Assembly: GCA_017476605.1 (NCBI GenBank)
Contig: JAFUZM010000331.1
Location: forward strand, 1-38,606
From: Clostridia bacterium
GTDB taxonomy: Bacteria; Bacillota; Clostridia; Christensenellales; Aristaeellaceae
Direction of reading: 5' to 3'
Length of the DNA: 38,606 nt
Below are positions 15,111 through 24,051 of this stretch, piece after piece; positions within the stretch are counted from its first letter, which is position 1; every line of letters begins with the position of its first letter. The translations under genes and the position numbers were made by a program. The notes below the pieces were generated by a model, which saw only the letters and a program-made list of their open reading frames with translations, ran no database searches and was not told where the DNA came from.

Positions 15111-16910
15111 TTATTCGCTCAAGGACGTTGTTTCGGTATCTTCTGAGGGAACATTTTCCGGAAAATTGCCAGCATAGGGTATTCCATCGGCCGGGAAGTC
15201 CGGGGGAGTTTCGCCAAAATCAAATGGAGGGACGTTCCCAGGGGCATCATCCGGCTGGAATCTGCGTCCAAAGGACGGATCGCCTCGATTGCCGCGGAAG
15301 TTTCCGAAAGAGAATCCGGGCGTTGCCTCTGTGGAGGCGACAAGATCTGCTGTATTTCCACCTGACGTGATGGTATAGGTTTCGCCGCTTTCGAAGGAAT
15401 CACTGTACAGGACAAGCATACTGGATGTTCCGGGGAGCACACAGGAAATGACCTCGTTTCCGGCTGAATCGGTGACGGTAAGGGTGTCTCTTACAGAGAG
15501 GGAGACCATGCCGCCTGCGACTGTCGTACTGGTTACGCCCTGCGCCATGTCTGATGTGCCTGCTGCAATGACGGTACCTCCTGTGAGTGTAAAGGATCCA
15601 TCATAGTCAAGGGCAAAATTGCCACCGGTTTGAGAACCACGGATGATGACGGTTCCATCGCTCATGGTGAGGTCCCCATTAACGTCGATTCCATCTCCCT
15701 CCGAGATGACCGTAATGGTTCCCCCTGAAATGGTCATTGTACCGGTGGAGGTTGACTCAAAGCCGAATCTGCCTGGACCAAATCCGGGGAAGGAATCCGG
15801 ATTACTTGTATCGTTGTTTTCTTCAGTATCGGTTTCACCACCGGCGGCATTGATACCATCATCATGGGCGATAACGGAAATGGATCCGCCACTGATCTGA
15901 ATCTCAGCGGCTTCAATACCCTCATAGGAATATGGGATGGTGACAAAGCCATCTGAAATTACGAGTGTCTCATCTGCATGCAGGGCATCATCACCGGTGG
16001 TCAGGGAATGCGTCCCTCCGGAAATCGTGATGGACGTATCGCTGTGAACAGCGTCTCCGGTGCTGTCAATGGTGATGCTTCCGGCAGAAATCACAATGCT
16101 CCCGGCTGCCTTGATACCCATCTGACTGCTGCTCTCTTCCTCGTCTGTTGAAACTGTCGTGTTCATGGGACCAAAGCCAAAGGCCTCTGTCGGAAACTCG
16201 ACGGTTTCGGCGCCGCTGCCGGCGGTAATTGTGATGATTCCGCCGCAGATGGAGATGGAACCAAGGGGATCTTCCTCTCTATTGGTCGATTTGATACCGT
16301 CCCCGTTTTCTGTATGGACGGAAATGGAGCCACTTCCGATGGCCACAAGCTCTTTTCCGACAAGACCGTCATCCGTTGCTGAGACGGTAAGGGTACCGGA
16401 AACAATGCGAAGCTTTCCGCGACAGTTGATGCCATCTTTGTAGTCACCGCTCACGCTGAGGGAGCCGTTTCCGTTGATGGTGAGATCGGAATCCGCATAA
16501 ATCGCTGCCTTGCTTTTCTTTTCTGTGGGTTCGGCAGTTCCCTGAGAAAGTGTGTTTTCCGTTCCCTCGCAAAGGGTAAGAATGACCTTGGAGGCACCCT
16601 TGATATTCAGAGCAGGGCCGGAGGTATTTGTGATTTTGACACCATTTAACAGCAGGGTAATCTCCTCATCATCCTTGAGGTCAATCGTAAGTGAACCATC
16701 TTGTATGGTTCCGCTGAGCAGATAAATGCCCGGTGTTGAAATAGTCATGCTTTCGTTGTCAAGCACAATGGATTCTGCATCGGATACTTCCCGGATGCTG
16801 AGATCCATCAGGGAAAACAGGGATTCTTCCTGCTCAGCAAAAGCAGAAAACGGGTGAGTCATAAGAGACAGTACAAGCAGAAATGCGCATATGATATTCA
16901 TCTTTTTCAT
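15111..16910 (-). CDS. secreted carbohydrate-binding protein, Cthe_2159 family
   Basis: This 599-residue secreted protein has a type I signal peptide (cleavage after SAFA, residue 25). The body is a long series of short repeats of the type ISGGTITIxSxGDGI, typical of a right-handed beta-helix, and matches the Cthe_2159 family whose founding member binds polygalacturonate and cellulose. The C-terminal 80 residues are proline/glycine/phenylalanine-rich and low in complexity. ATG 16910 is seven bases after AAAAGGAG; the upstream open frame to 17063 overlaps the next gene and is rejected. It is the last gene of a three-gene minus-strand operon with DUF4956 and VTC-domain genes, a combination known from many Clostridia, often with CotH. 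Confidence 0.87.
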   Translation of the reverse strand: MKKMNIICAFLLVLSLMTHPFSAFAEQEESLFSLMDLSIREVSDAESIVLDNESMTISTPGIYLLSGTIQDGSLTIDLKDDEEITLLLNGVKITNTSGPALNIKGASKVILTLCEGTENTLSQGTAEPTEKKSKAAIYADSDLTINGNGSLSVSGDYKDGINCRGKLRIVSGTLTVSATDDGLVGKELVAIGSGSISVHTENGDGIKSTNREEDPLGSISICGGIITITAGSGAETVEFPTEAFGFGPMNTTVSTDEEESSSQMGIKAAGSIVISAGSITIDSTGDAVHSDTSITISGGTHSLTTGDDALHADETLVISDGFVTIPYSYEGIEAAEIQISGGSISVIAHDDGINAAGGETDTEENNDTSNPDSFPGFGPGRFGFESTSTGTMTISGGTITVISEGDGIDVNGDLTMSDGTVIIRGSQTGGNFALDYDGSFTLTGGTVIAAGTSDMAQGVTSTTVAGGMVSLSVRDTLTVTDSAGNEVISCVLPGTSSMLVLYSDSFESGETYTITSGGNTADLVASTEATPGFSFGNFRGNRGDPSFGRRFQPDDAPGNVPPFDFGETPPDFPADGIPYAGNFPENVPSEDTETTSLSE

Positions 16911-16989
16911 AGGAAATCTCCTTTTAGGCACAGGGCAGAATGCTGGCGTTCTGCCTATAATCATGACACGCTTGCCAGCTTGGAATGTA

Positions 16990-17658
16990 TCATAGCGTTT
17001 CATGATTGGATGGGGTATGGGAGAGAGAGACGGTGAGGTTGCCGTTGCGGCAGCGAATTTCATCCAGAAATTCCTTTTCCTTCGTCGGGTCGCGAAGCTT
17101 CACCTCGTAACTCAGGTCGAACATGCTGCCCATGTTAGTACTTTTCACGCTTTCATAACGATGCGTGCTCGTATATTTTGAGAAAAGGTCATCAAACAGT
17201 GTGGTGTACTCGAGATCCTCGGGAATGGTGATGCGAAGATGCAGGGGCTGAAGGCGATCCGGCATCGGAACCTTTGAGAAGAGGAGCAGGAGGGCACAGG
17301 TCAGGATCGTGACGACAAAAGCGTACCCGGTATAGGCCATTCCGGTTGCAAGCCCGACAGCCATTGCGAGGAAAACCAGAGTAATGTCCCTGGCATTTCC
17401 CTGTGCCGAGCGGAATCGAATGAGAGAAAAGGAGCCAAGCACAGCGACGCCGGTACCGATATTCCCGTTGACCATGAGAATGACGACCTGGATGATCATG
17501 GGAAGGACAATAAGGGAAATGGCAAAGTTGCGGGAACAGTTGCCGCTGAGTACAGCGGTCACGGCAATAATCAGGCCGCAGACGGCGGCTGAGAGCATAA
17601 GGAGGATGGCAGTAGACGGTGTCATTCCCTCGGCAAGATTAAACAATGCTGTGAACAT
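16990..17658 (-). CDS. DUF4956 membrane protein
   Basis: This 222-residue protein has about four transmembrane segments in the first 135 residues, including a conserved-looking GNIGTGVAVLGSFSLIRFRS loop, followed by a soluble alpha/beta tail. It matches DUF4956, whose genes regularly accompany VTC-type polyphosphate polymerase domains. The start ATG at 17658 follows GGAG by ten bases; the longer frame to 17703 overlaps the preceding gene. The gap to the VTC gene is 34 bases and to the Cthe_2159 gene about 80 bases. A role as membrane partner of the VTC protein is inferred from context. Confidence 0.88.
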   Translation of the reverse strand: MFTALFNLAEGMTPSTAILLMLSAAVCGLIIAVTAVLSGNCSRNFAISLIVLPMIIQVVILMVNGNIGTGVAVLGSFSLIRFRSAQGNARDITLVFLAMAVGLATGMAYTGYAFVVTILTCALLLLFSKVPMPDRLQPLHLRITIPEDLEYTTLFDDLFSKYTSTHRYESVKSTNMGSMFDLSYEVKLRDPTKEKEFLDEIRCRNGNLTVSLSHTPSNHETL

Positions 17659-17692
17659 ATGAAGCAGCTCCTTTCGTGTATCAGTGATTCCT

Positions 17693-18421
17693 TTATACGG
17701 CAAGGGACATGGAACCGTCTGTTGTCATGATTTTCTGATACGCCTCGCCAACCTTGGAAAAGCTGATTGGCCGAATATGCAGTGCACTCATGGCATGAAG
17801 CAGAGGGAGGGGAAGAGCACGTGCGGTTTTAAGCTCCATCAGGCAGGTGCCCGGTGCTGTGAGAGGTTCACCATAGTCCCCGTGGCAAAGATCAAGATCC
17901 GTATCGCGATACCGGAGATTCCGATCAATGGTGATTCTGAGACTGTTTGGACTGGGGGTGATCTCGGCATAGGACACGCGGTCATAGCTGATCATGATGG
18001 ATGGACGAAGTTCGTATCGCTTCACCATCCAGTCGATTTCCTTCATAATCTGTCCATGGTTGCAAGGCGGAATGCCATGAAGCAGATAATCCATTGCCTC
18101 GGAGGCTGTCAGGGAAATCCGCCGCTTGTAGACAATTCCACCGGTCTTCTTCTTGATTTCAAGAAAGACGGTATCCTCACGTCCGGGCGTTCCATAGCTG
18201 CGGAGACGTAACTTTTCCTTGTAATCCGGTTTGGAGATGGAACGGCGAACGAGAAGGTGATCCTCCGTATCCATGTAGATACTGCAGTTCGTACTGGTCG
18301 GATAAAGATCCGGTTGCATGAAAGAATCAAGAACGGGCCTGAGCAGCTGCATCTGCTCCGTGTTCATGATGTATTTCTTTTCAAACCGCTCGAAATTGGC
18401 GATGTACTGTGTACCTGTCAT
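17693..18421 (-). CDS. VTC-domain (polyphosphate polymerase-like) protein
   Basis: This 242-residue protein matches the VTC domain, the triphosphate-tunnel fold that in yeast Vtc4 makes polyphosphate. The tunnel-lining charged residues are recognisable in FEKKY (13-17), SIYMDTED, KEKLRLRSYG, FLEIKKK, YKRRIS, SYDRVSYAE, TIDRNLRYR and LMELKTA. No membrane segment is present, so membrane attachment would come from the DUF4956 partner. ATG 18421 follows GGAG by 11 bases; the reading frame stays open upstream to 18748, but that part does not resemble the family. It heads the three-gene operon. Whether bacterial members of this type make polyphosphate or modify the cell surface is uncertain. Confidence 0.87.
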   Translation of the reverse strand: MTGTQYIANFERFEKKYIMNTEQMQLLRPVLDSFMQPDLYPTSTNCSIYMDTEDHLLVRRSISKPDYKEKLRLRSYGTPGREDTVFLEIKKKTGGIVYKRRISLTASEAMDYLLHGIPPCNHGQIMKEIDWMVKRYELRPSIMISYDRVSYAEITPSPNSLRITIDRNLRYRDTDLDLCHGDYGEPLTAPGTCLMELKTARALPLPLLHAMSALHIRPISFSKVGEAYQKIMTTDGSMSLAV

Positions 18422-18775
18422 AATGCATTCATCTCCGTTTCCACCGGAAAACGGAAGGAAGCCCAGGAGAACTCGCGTGGCGTTTTTCCGGATTGCGCAT
18501 AGTATATCGTCCAATTGTGCCAAAAATGTGAACAGAACGTGAAGGTTTGGTGTCAATTTTGAAAATGAAATGTGATTTTTGGTGAGAGATGGAAACAGAA
18601 ATGAACCTTTGAGGAGAAAAAAAGACGGGAACCCTTGATTTTTATCAACAAATCTCCGTCTGTATATGCTATAATGAATTTGGTGAAGTTGATAGAATTG
18701 TACGTGAATGCATGGAAGAGAGATACAATTCGTCTTCTTGTTTTGCATTCTTTTTATATGGAGGTCAGTGTGACA
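18422..18775. promoter_or_regulatory. divergent intergenic region, extended -10 promoter for the plus strand at 18667-18675
   Basis: This 354-base gap separates the VTC operon from the secreted-protein operon. On the plus strand an extended -10, TGCTATAAT (18667-18675), is clear while the -35 is poor. On the minus strand a TTGACA is present near 18553-18558, but no good -10 stands at proper spacing, so the VTC promoter is unassigned. No gene was seen in it. Confidence 0.45.
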
Positions 18776-20086
18776 ATGAAGAAATGGTTCCTGGTTCTTT
18801 TTCTGGCGCTGTTCTTTTCAATAGGCATCTTTTCGCCTGGAATGATGGAACAAAGCGAGACAGAGGTATATGCGCTTGAGCAGATCGGACTCAAGGTTTC
18901 TCTTCCGGCAGGATTCAGCGAATATAAAGAGAATGAATCAGGAGACATTCTTTATTACTTCTGGCGGGAATCTCCGCTGCATGTTGCCCAGTTCTTATCA
19001 ACAGAGTATCAGACACTGGATGAGGTAAAAGCGGCCTATGAGGGAATGGAAAGCCGCACACTCTGGGTAAATGGGATTGAGGGCCTGATCTATCTCTACG
19101 AATACGACGAGGATGGCCATACGGCACACGTCATGGACGCCTATCTTGCGCCTCAAAACGGAAGCATTGTCAATTATATGGAAGCATTCTTTGAAGAGGA
19201 GGATGTCTTTTCGTTTATTGAAAATATCAGCGGATTGCAGGCGAAGGAAGATGTCTCTGGGGATGCACTCCTGACGGAAGGATCGTCTGAACCTGTTAAG
19301 ACGCCCAGTACGACAGTGGTACCAAGCCTGACGGCAACGCCAGAGCCGACAAACACGCCAAGCGCGACATCAACACCTAATTCTACGAATACACCGAGAG
19401 TGACAAATACGCCATGCCCGACAAATACACCTCGACCAACAAATACACCGAGAGTGACCAACACGCCACGTCCGACCAATACACCGCGTCCGACGAATAC
19501 ACCGAGAGTGACGAACACGCCACGTCCGACCAATACACCGCGTCCGACGAATACACCGAGAGTGACGAACACGCCACGCCCGACCAATACACCTCGGCCA
19601 ACAAATACACCGAGAGTGACGAACACGCCACGCCCGACCAATACACCGCGGCCAACAAATACACCGAGAATGACGAACACGCCACGTCCGACAAATACAC
19701 CGAGGCCAACAAACACGCCGAGAGTGACCAACACGCCACGTCCGACAAATACTCCGAGGCCAACGAATACACCGAGAGTGACCAACACGCCACGTCCGAC
19801 AAACACACCACGACCAACCAATACACCGCAGGCGACAGCAGTTCCACTGCCGACGAATGCGACAGATGGAAGCAAGCGAGAGGTTGTGGGCAACATCCGG
19901 GTTCAGTGGGAACGAAGTGCATACATTCGCGAGAAGCCGGGAACGAACAGTGGACGATGCGGAATTGCGGAGGCAGGGCATGTCTATCCCGTCTTTTCAA
20001 TTGCAGAAAATGGCTGGTATGAGATTCAGATTGAGGATGGGACTGTGGGCTTTATCAGTCCAAAACTGGTGATGTTCCTCAAATAA
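18776..20086 (+). CDS. secreted repeat-linker protein with C-terminal SH3b domain
   Basis: This 436-residue exported protein has three parts: a signal sequence (about 1-33), an N-terminal alpha/beta domain (about 34-150) of unknown family, a threonine/proline linker of eight 18-residue repeats (208-351), and a bacterial SH3 domain (about 371-436, with YIREKPG and GWYEIQIEDGTVGFISPKLV). SH3b domains of this kind usually bind peptidoglycan or other wall material. The N-terminal domain is clearly homologous to that of the gene at 20649. ATG 18776 is chosen for the MKKWFL signal; a GTG at 18770 is closer to the GGAGG site and is also possible. It is the first gene of a likely plus-strand operon. 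Confidence 0.8.
   Translation: MKKWFLVLFLALFFSIGIFSPGMMEQSETEVYALEQIGLKVSLPAGFSEYKENESGDILYYFWRESPLHVAQFLSTEYQTLDEVKAAYEGMESRTLWVNGIEGLIYLYEYDEDGHTAHVMDAYLAPQNGSIVNYMEAFFEEEDVFSFIENISGLQAKEDVSGDALLTEGSSEPVKTPSTTVVPSLTATPEPTNTPSATSTPNSTNTPRVTNTPCPTNTPRPTNTPRVTNTPRPTNTPRPTNTPRVTNTPRPTNTPRPTNTPRVTNTPRPTNTPRPTNTPRVTNTPRPTNTPRPTNTPRMTNTPRPTNTPRPTNTPRVTNTPRPTNTPRPTNTPRVTNTPRPTNTPRPTNTPQATAVPLPTNATDGSKREVVGNIRVQWERSAYIREKPGTNSGRCGIAEAGHVYPVFSIAENGWYEIQIEDGTVGFISPKLVMFLK
19397..19828 (+). repeat. coding tandem repeat, 8 x 54 bp
   Basis: Eight head-to-tail 54-bp units encode RVTNTP-RPTNTP-RPTNTP (18 residues), each made of three 18-bp sub-repeats. Deviations at the protein level are CPTNTP in unit 1 and RMTNTP in unit 6. 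Third-codon positions vary between units (AAC/AAT, CCA/CCG/CCT). Less regular TNTP copies precede the array. Confidence 0.97.
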
Positions 20087-20142
20087 GAGTGTTAATTTGC
20101 TTCCTGCGGGAAGAGAATAAAAGAGGAGAATAGGAGATTGTT

Positions 20143-20604
20143 ATGAGAAAGGTTGCTTTGGTCGTACTGGTATTGATGATGGTTTCTTTTTCGGCATTGG
20201 CAGAGGACTATGTGGCGTTTACACCGGAACGTGTAAATTCCATGATGCTGACATCGGATCAATGGATGAGCAAGCTGGAAATGGAAGGCACATTGGCGGT
20301 TCTGCTCCTGATGGATGCCGAAAATGCAGGACTTCATGAGGATATGTGCATGCTTGAGGGATCGGTTTACGTGGCTGAGGCAGAGGATCATATGCTGGTC
20401 AGCGGATATGCAAAAGAGGAATCCATTGTCCTCATCTTCTATTCACCGGAGGAGAGGAGTGCCCTGTATTCTACTGTAGAGGGAAAAACAGCAGGAATCC
20501 TCGAGGGCTCTCTTAAAGATGCGTATAAGAAATATGACAAGATTGAGGACTATGTCATTCGTTTTGTTGAGGAGAATGTGGTCTCCCAGCTGAGCGGAGA
20601 CTGA
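20143..20604 (+). CDS. small secreted protein of unknown family
   Basis: This 153-residue protein has a type I signal peptide (MRKVALVVLVLMMVSFSALA, cleavage before E21) and a mature alpha/beta domain of about 130 residues. No family was recognised. ATG 20143 is six bases after AGGAG. It lies between two paralogous SH3b proteins with gaps of 56 and 44 bases, so it is probably co-expressed with them. The C-terminal part (AYKKYDKIEDYVIRFVEENV) appears helical. Confidence 0.75.
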   Translation: MRKVALVVLVLMMVSFSALAEDYVAFTPERVNSMMLTSDQWMSKLEMEGTLAVLLLMDAENAGLHEDMCMLEGSVYVAEAEDHMLVSGYAKEESIVLIFYSPEERSALYSTVEGKTAGILEGSLKDAYKKYDKIEDYVIRFVEENVVSQLSGD

Positions 20605-20648
20605 GAACAGCAACAGGAATGACCTTGGAACCATATGAGGAAAATATA

Positions 20649-21440
20649 ATGAAGAAAATCGCTTTGGCATTGATGATGCTCTGCATTTTGTTTGCAGGAG
20701 CAGTGGCGGAAAATGATGTGAAGACCTTTGCCTTTATCAGCAAGGAAGCCGGCGAGGGCGAAAGATTGCTCCTTACGGAGCTGAACCTGGAGCTTTTCTG
20801 CCCGGAGGGATTTAAGCGGAATACGGAACAGGAAAAGGGAGAAGTGCTTTATTGCTTTGAACAGGCAGATCCGGAGTACCATGTGCTCTTCCTCAAAACC
20901 GGGTATGCCTCGCTTGAGGAGGCGGTGACGGAGGAAGGAAAGCAATATGAGGGCATCCAGCCGATAAATGTCAAGGTTAATGGGATGGATGGTGCGGTAT
21001 TTGCGATTCAGGGAAACACAAATGGCGTGCTCATCTATGTTCTGGATGGATACCTGCAAAACAAAAGCGGTGACATCATCAATTACTATGAGTATGTCTT
21101 GCAGCAGGAAAATCTGGCTAAGATGCTTCCCAACGTGATGCCGGCATCCGAGGCGAGTCTGCAAAAGGCGGCAGATATTGCTGCCAAGGAACCGGAGCAG
21201 ACGGAAAGCGGGAGCGAAGAGACGGCTGAAGCCGGCATGCCAAAGCGGATTCGTGTCCATAAGGAGGGCAGCATCAATGTGAGAAAGGAACCGGATCCCA
21301 ATGGGGAGCGCGTCGGTGCAGCCGCTGCCAATAAGATCTATGATGTGATCTCCATGAAAAACGGATGGTATCTGATTGAAATTGAAACCGGAGCCACAGG
21401 ATATGTGAGCCCGAAGGTCGTCCGTGAACTGAGTGACTGA
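20649..21440 (+). CDS. secreted SH3b-domain protein, paralogue of the gene at 18776
   Basis: This 263-residue exported protein has a signal peptide (cleavage after AGAVA, about residue 20), an N-terminal domain (about 35-165) and a C-terminal SH3b domain (about 200-263, with SINVRKEPDPNGERVG and GWYLIEIETGATGYVSPKVV). The N-terminal domain aligns with that of the 18776 gene: shared positions include the PxGF motif, GxxLYxF, the VNGMDG/VNGIEG turn, the xVLDGYL/xVMDAYL strand and the xSGDIINYYE/xNGSIVNYME segment. The linker here is short and glutamate-rich instead of TNTP repeats. ATG 20649 is eight bases after GAGG. The GH3 gene follows after 25 bases. Confidence 0.8.
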   Translation: MKKIALALMMLCILFAGAVAENDVKTFAFISKEAGEGERLLLTELNLELFCPEGFKRNTEQEKGEVLYCFEQADPEYHVLFLKTGYASLEEAVTEEGKQYEGIQPINVKVNGMDGAVFAIQGNTNGVLIYVLDGYLQNKSGDIINYYEYVLQQENLAKMLPNVMPASEASLQKAADIAAKEPEQTESGSEETAEAGMPKRIRVHKEGSINVRKEPDPNGERVGAAAANKIYDVISMKNGWYLIEIETGATGYVSPKVVRELSD

Positions 21441-21465
21441 GAAAGATGACGGAAATGAGGATATG

Positions 21466-23553
21466 ATGAACAGGGAAAAAGCGAGAGAAAAGGCGGTAGC
21501 ACTCGTAGAACAAATGACCGTTGAAGAGGCAGCCTCACAGCTGAGTTACAGAGCACCGGCCATTGAGCGGCTGGGGATTCCATCATACAACTGGTGGAAT
21601 GAGGCGCTTCATGGCGTTGCCCGTGCAGGCATGGCGACCATGTTCCCGCAGGCCATTGGGATGGCGGCTACCTTTGATCCCCTCCTGGTTCAGGAACTGG
21701 GGGATATTGCGGCCACCGAGGGACGTGCAAAATATAATGCGGCGAAAGCGCATGGGGATACGGATATTTATAAGGGGCTGACGTTCTGGTCCCCCAACAT
21801 CAACATCTTTCGGGATCCCAGATGGGGACGTGGACAGGAGACGTTTGGTGAGGATCCCTATCTGACCGGTGAAATGGGATGTGCCTATGTAAAGGGCCTT
21901 CAGGGCGAGGGCGAGACGATGAAGGCGGCAGCGTGTGCCAAGCATTTTGCCGTTCACTCAGGCCCGGAGGATTTACGCCACGAGTTCAACGCAGAAGCGA
22001 CAAAGAAGGATATGGCGGAAACCTATCTTCCTGCCTTTGAACGGCTGGTTCGTGAGGCAAAGGTGGAGTCGGTCATGGGCGCATACAACAGGACGAATGG
22101 TGAACCCTGCTGCGCATCCAGGGAACTCATGGGACACCTGAGAGGAGAATGGGGATTCGAGGGTCACTTTGTCTCGGATTGCTGGGCCATTCGGGATTTC
22201 CATGAGGGACATCATGTGACCGATGGACCGGTGGAATCCGCAGCCATGGCACTGAATGCCGGCTGTGATCTCAATTGCGGATGTACCTATGAGAAGATCC
22301 TGGCAGCGGTTGAATGCGGGCTGATTGAGGAAAAGACGGTCCGGGAAAGCGCAATCCGCCTGTTTACCACCCGGTATATGCTGGGCATCATGGGTGAGGG
22401 CAGCGAGTTCGATGCGATTCCCTATACCGCAGTGGAATGCGAGGTGCATCTTGAAAAGGGAGAGCAGGCGGCCAGAGAGGGCTGCGTGCTGCTCAAAAAC
22501 AACGGGATGCTGCCGCTTAAGGCAGAATCGCTGAAGACACTTGGGGTAATCGGCCCCAATGCGGACAGCATCGCTTCTTTAATCGGAAATTATCACGGGA
22601 CGTCCTCTACCTATATCACGGTCCAGCGCGGTCTGCAGGATGCCCTGGCCGGGAAAGTACGCGTGCTTTGCTCGGAGGGATGCCACCTTTATAAGGATAA
22701 GCTCTCCAATCTTTCCTATGACCGGGATGATCGTCTTTCTGAGGCACTGACGGTGGCAGAAAACAGCGATGCCGTGGTGCTTGTGGTTGGCCTGGATGAG
22801 ACTCTGGAGGGCGAGCAGGGGGATACGAGCAATCCGTATGGGTCTGCGGATAAGAAGGATCTCTATTTGCCGGAATCCCAGAGAAGACTGATGGATGCCG
22901 TTCTTAAGGTCGGCAAGCCGACGGTCATCGTCCTTATGGCCGGAAGTGCGATTGATCTTGGTGAGGCAGGCGAAAAGGCGGATGCCATCCTCCTTTCCTG
23001 GTATCCGGGCGCCAGAGGCGGAAAAGCGGTGGCGCAGCTGCTCCTTGGCGAGTATTCGCCCTCCGGCAAACTGCCTGTGACGTTCTATCACAATACACAG
23101 CTTGAGGAGATGCCTGCATTTACCGATTACAGCATGAAGAACCGTACATATCGGTATTTTGGCGGAAAACCGCTTTATCCCTTTGGATATGGTCTTACCT
23201 ATGGAAAGGTTGAGATTACCGGGGCGGAGCTCCAGGGGGATAAGGTCCTTGTACACCTCAAAAATGACGGACAGACGACGGATGAAGTCGTTGAGGTTTA
23301 TGCGGAAAACAGGGGCAGTGAGCTGGCGCCGACGCATCCGAGACTGGTCGCCTTTGCACGCGCCAGTGTCCCTCAGAACGGGACGGCAGAGGTGCAGATT
23401 GCCATTGATCCGAAGCGATTGCAGGTCATAGACAGAAATGGCCAACCCAAAGAGGAAGGCAAGGTATTCCTGTATGTCGGTTTGGGACAGCCGGATGAGA
23501 GGACAGAGGAGCTGACAGGACAAAAGGTCATCTGTCTTGTGCTGAACGGATAA
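21466..23553 (+). CDS. glycoside hydrolase family 3 (beta-glucosidase/beta-xylosidase)
   Basis: This 695-residue enzyme has the GH3 layout: a TIM-barrel domain with YNWWNEALHGVAR, RDPRWGRGQETFGEDP and the nucleophile loop VSDCWAI (D238), then the alpha/beta sandwich with VGLDETLEGEQGD (candidate acid/base glutamates) and a C-terminal fibronectin-III-like domain starting at about residue 585. The DCWAI loop and the WNEALHG motif are closer to beta-xylosidase/arabinosidase-type members. No signal peptide, so it would act on imported oligosaccharides. The start ATG at 21466 is five bases after GAGG; the adjacent ATG 21463 and GTG 21433 are less well placed. It probably shares a transcript with the secreted-protein genes. 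Confidence 0.94.
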   Translation: MNREKAREKAVALVEQMTVEEAASQLSYRAPAIERLGIPSYNWWNEALHGVARAGMATMFPQAIGMAATFDPLLVQELGDIAATEGRAKYNAAKAHGDTDIYKGLTFWSPNINIFRDPRWGRGQETFGEDPYLTGEMGCAYVKGLQGEGETMKAAACAKHFAVHSGPEDLRHEFNAEATKKDMAETYLPAFERLVREAKVESVMGAYNRTNGEPCCASRELMGHLRGEWGFEGHFVSDCWAIRDFHEGHHVTDGPVESAAMALNAGCDLNCGCTYEKILAAVECGLIEEKTVRESAIRLFTTRYMLGIMGEGSEFDAIPYTAVECEVHLEKGEQAAREGCVLLKNNGMLPLKAESLKTLGVIGPNADSIASLIGNYHGTSSTYITVQRGLQDALAGKVRVLCSEGCHLYKDKLSNLSYDRDDRLSEALTVAENSDAVVLVVGLDETLEGEQGDTSNPYGSADKKDLYLPESQRRLMDAVLKVGKPTVIVLMAGSAIDLGEAGEKADAILLSWYPGARGGKAVAQLLLGEYSPSGKLPVTFYHNTQLEEMPAFTDYSMKNRTYRYFGGKPLYPFGYGLTYGKVEITGAELQGDKVLVHLKNDGQTTDEVVEVYAENRGSELAPTHPRLVAFARASVPQNGTAEVQIAIDPKRLQVIDRNGQPKEEGKVFLYVGLGQPDERTEELTGQKVICLVLNG

Positions 23554-23587
23554 GATACAGGTGGACAATGACGGGAAGGATTCAAAA

Positions 23588-23968
23588 ATGGACAGGACAG
23601 AACTGAAACCACTCGTGGATCGAATCAAGAAGGCACGAGATCTCATGCAGAAATCCATTGATGAGGAGATTCAGAAGCATGGTTCTGACATGATTGTTGC
23701 AAGGGAGGACCTTGAACACTGGATCTACGATCAGAGAGAGGACATCAAGCTTTATGATCGTGTCCTTGAGGTCCTTTGCAATGAGAATGCCCCAGGCAGG
23801 GAAAAGCGGGACGCCGTTCTGGATGAAGTGAGCCGCATGCTTGAGCGGAATCAAAGCGAATCCGGACGGATACGTCGTGAACGTGAGAAGGCGGAACGCA
23901 GACTCCTGGAGCTTGAGGGAGAGGCGGAACTGGCAGAGATGATTCTCACGCATCTCGCATCCGAGTAG
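23588..23968 (+). CDS. small charged coiled-coil-like protein upstream of the large helicase
   Basis: This 126-residue soluble protein is almost entirely helical and highly charged, with a heptad-like C-terminal half (residues about 75-125, rich in Arg/Glu with SGRIRREREKAERRLLELEG). No family was recognised. ATG 23588 is seven bases after GGGAAGGA. It lies 34 bases after the GH3 gene and 83 bases before the large helicase gene, with a weak hairpin in the second gap. It could belong with either neighbour. Confidence 0.7.
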   Translation: MDRTELKPLVDRIKKARDLMQKSIDEEIQKHGSDMIVAREDLEHWIYDQREDIKLYDRVLEVLCNENAPGREKRDAVLDEVSRMLERNQSESGRIRREREKAERRLLELEGEAELAEMILTHLASE

Positions 23969-23978
23969 AAATGAAAAT

Positions 23979-24010
23979 GGGCTGCCGCAGGCATGCAGCA
24001 GCCCTTCTTG
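23979..24010 (+). terminator. possible weak terminator/attenuating hairpin
   Basis: GGGCTGC (23979-23985) pairs with GCAGCCC (23998-24004), followed by the imperfect T-run TTCTT. It would partly separate the helicase gene from the upstream genes. Confidence 0.45.
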
Positions 24011-24051
24011 ATATTCTTTGAAGGCAAAGTCATGAGGCATTGGAGGCAAGT

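Noticed and set aside
19397-19828. CRISPR-like regular repeats
   Set aside because: The repeats are directly abutting, have no unique spacers and are coding.
19174-20022. Several repetitive open frames in other frames of the TNTP region
   Set aside because: They are produced by the 54-bp repeat being open in all frames; only the frame with signal peptide and SH3b domain is coherent.
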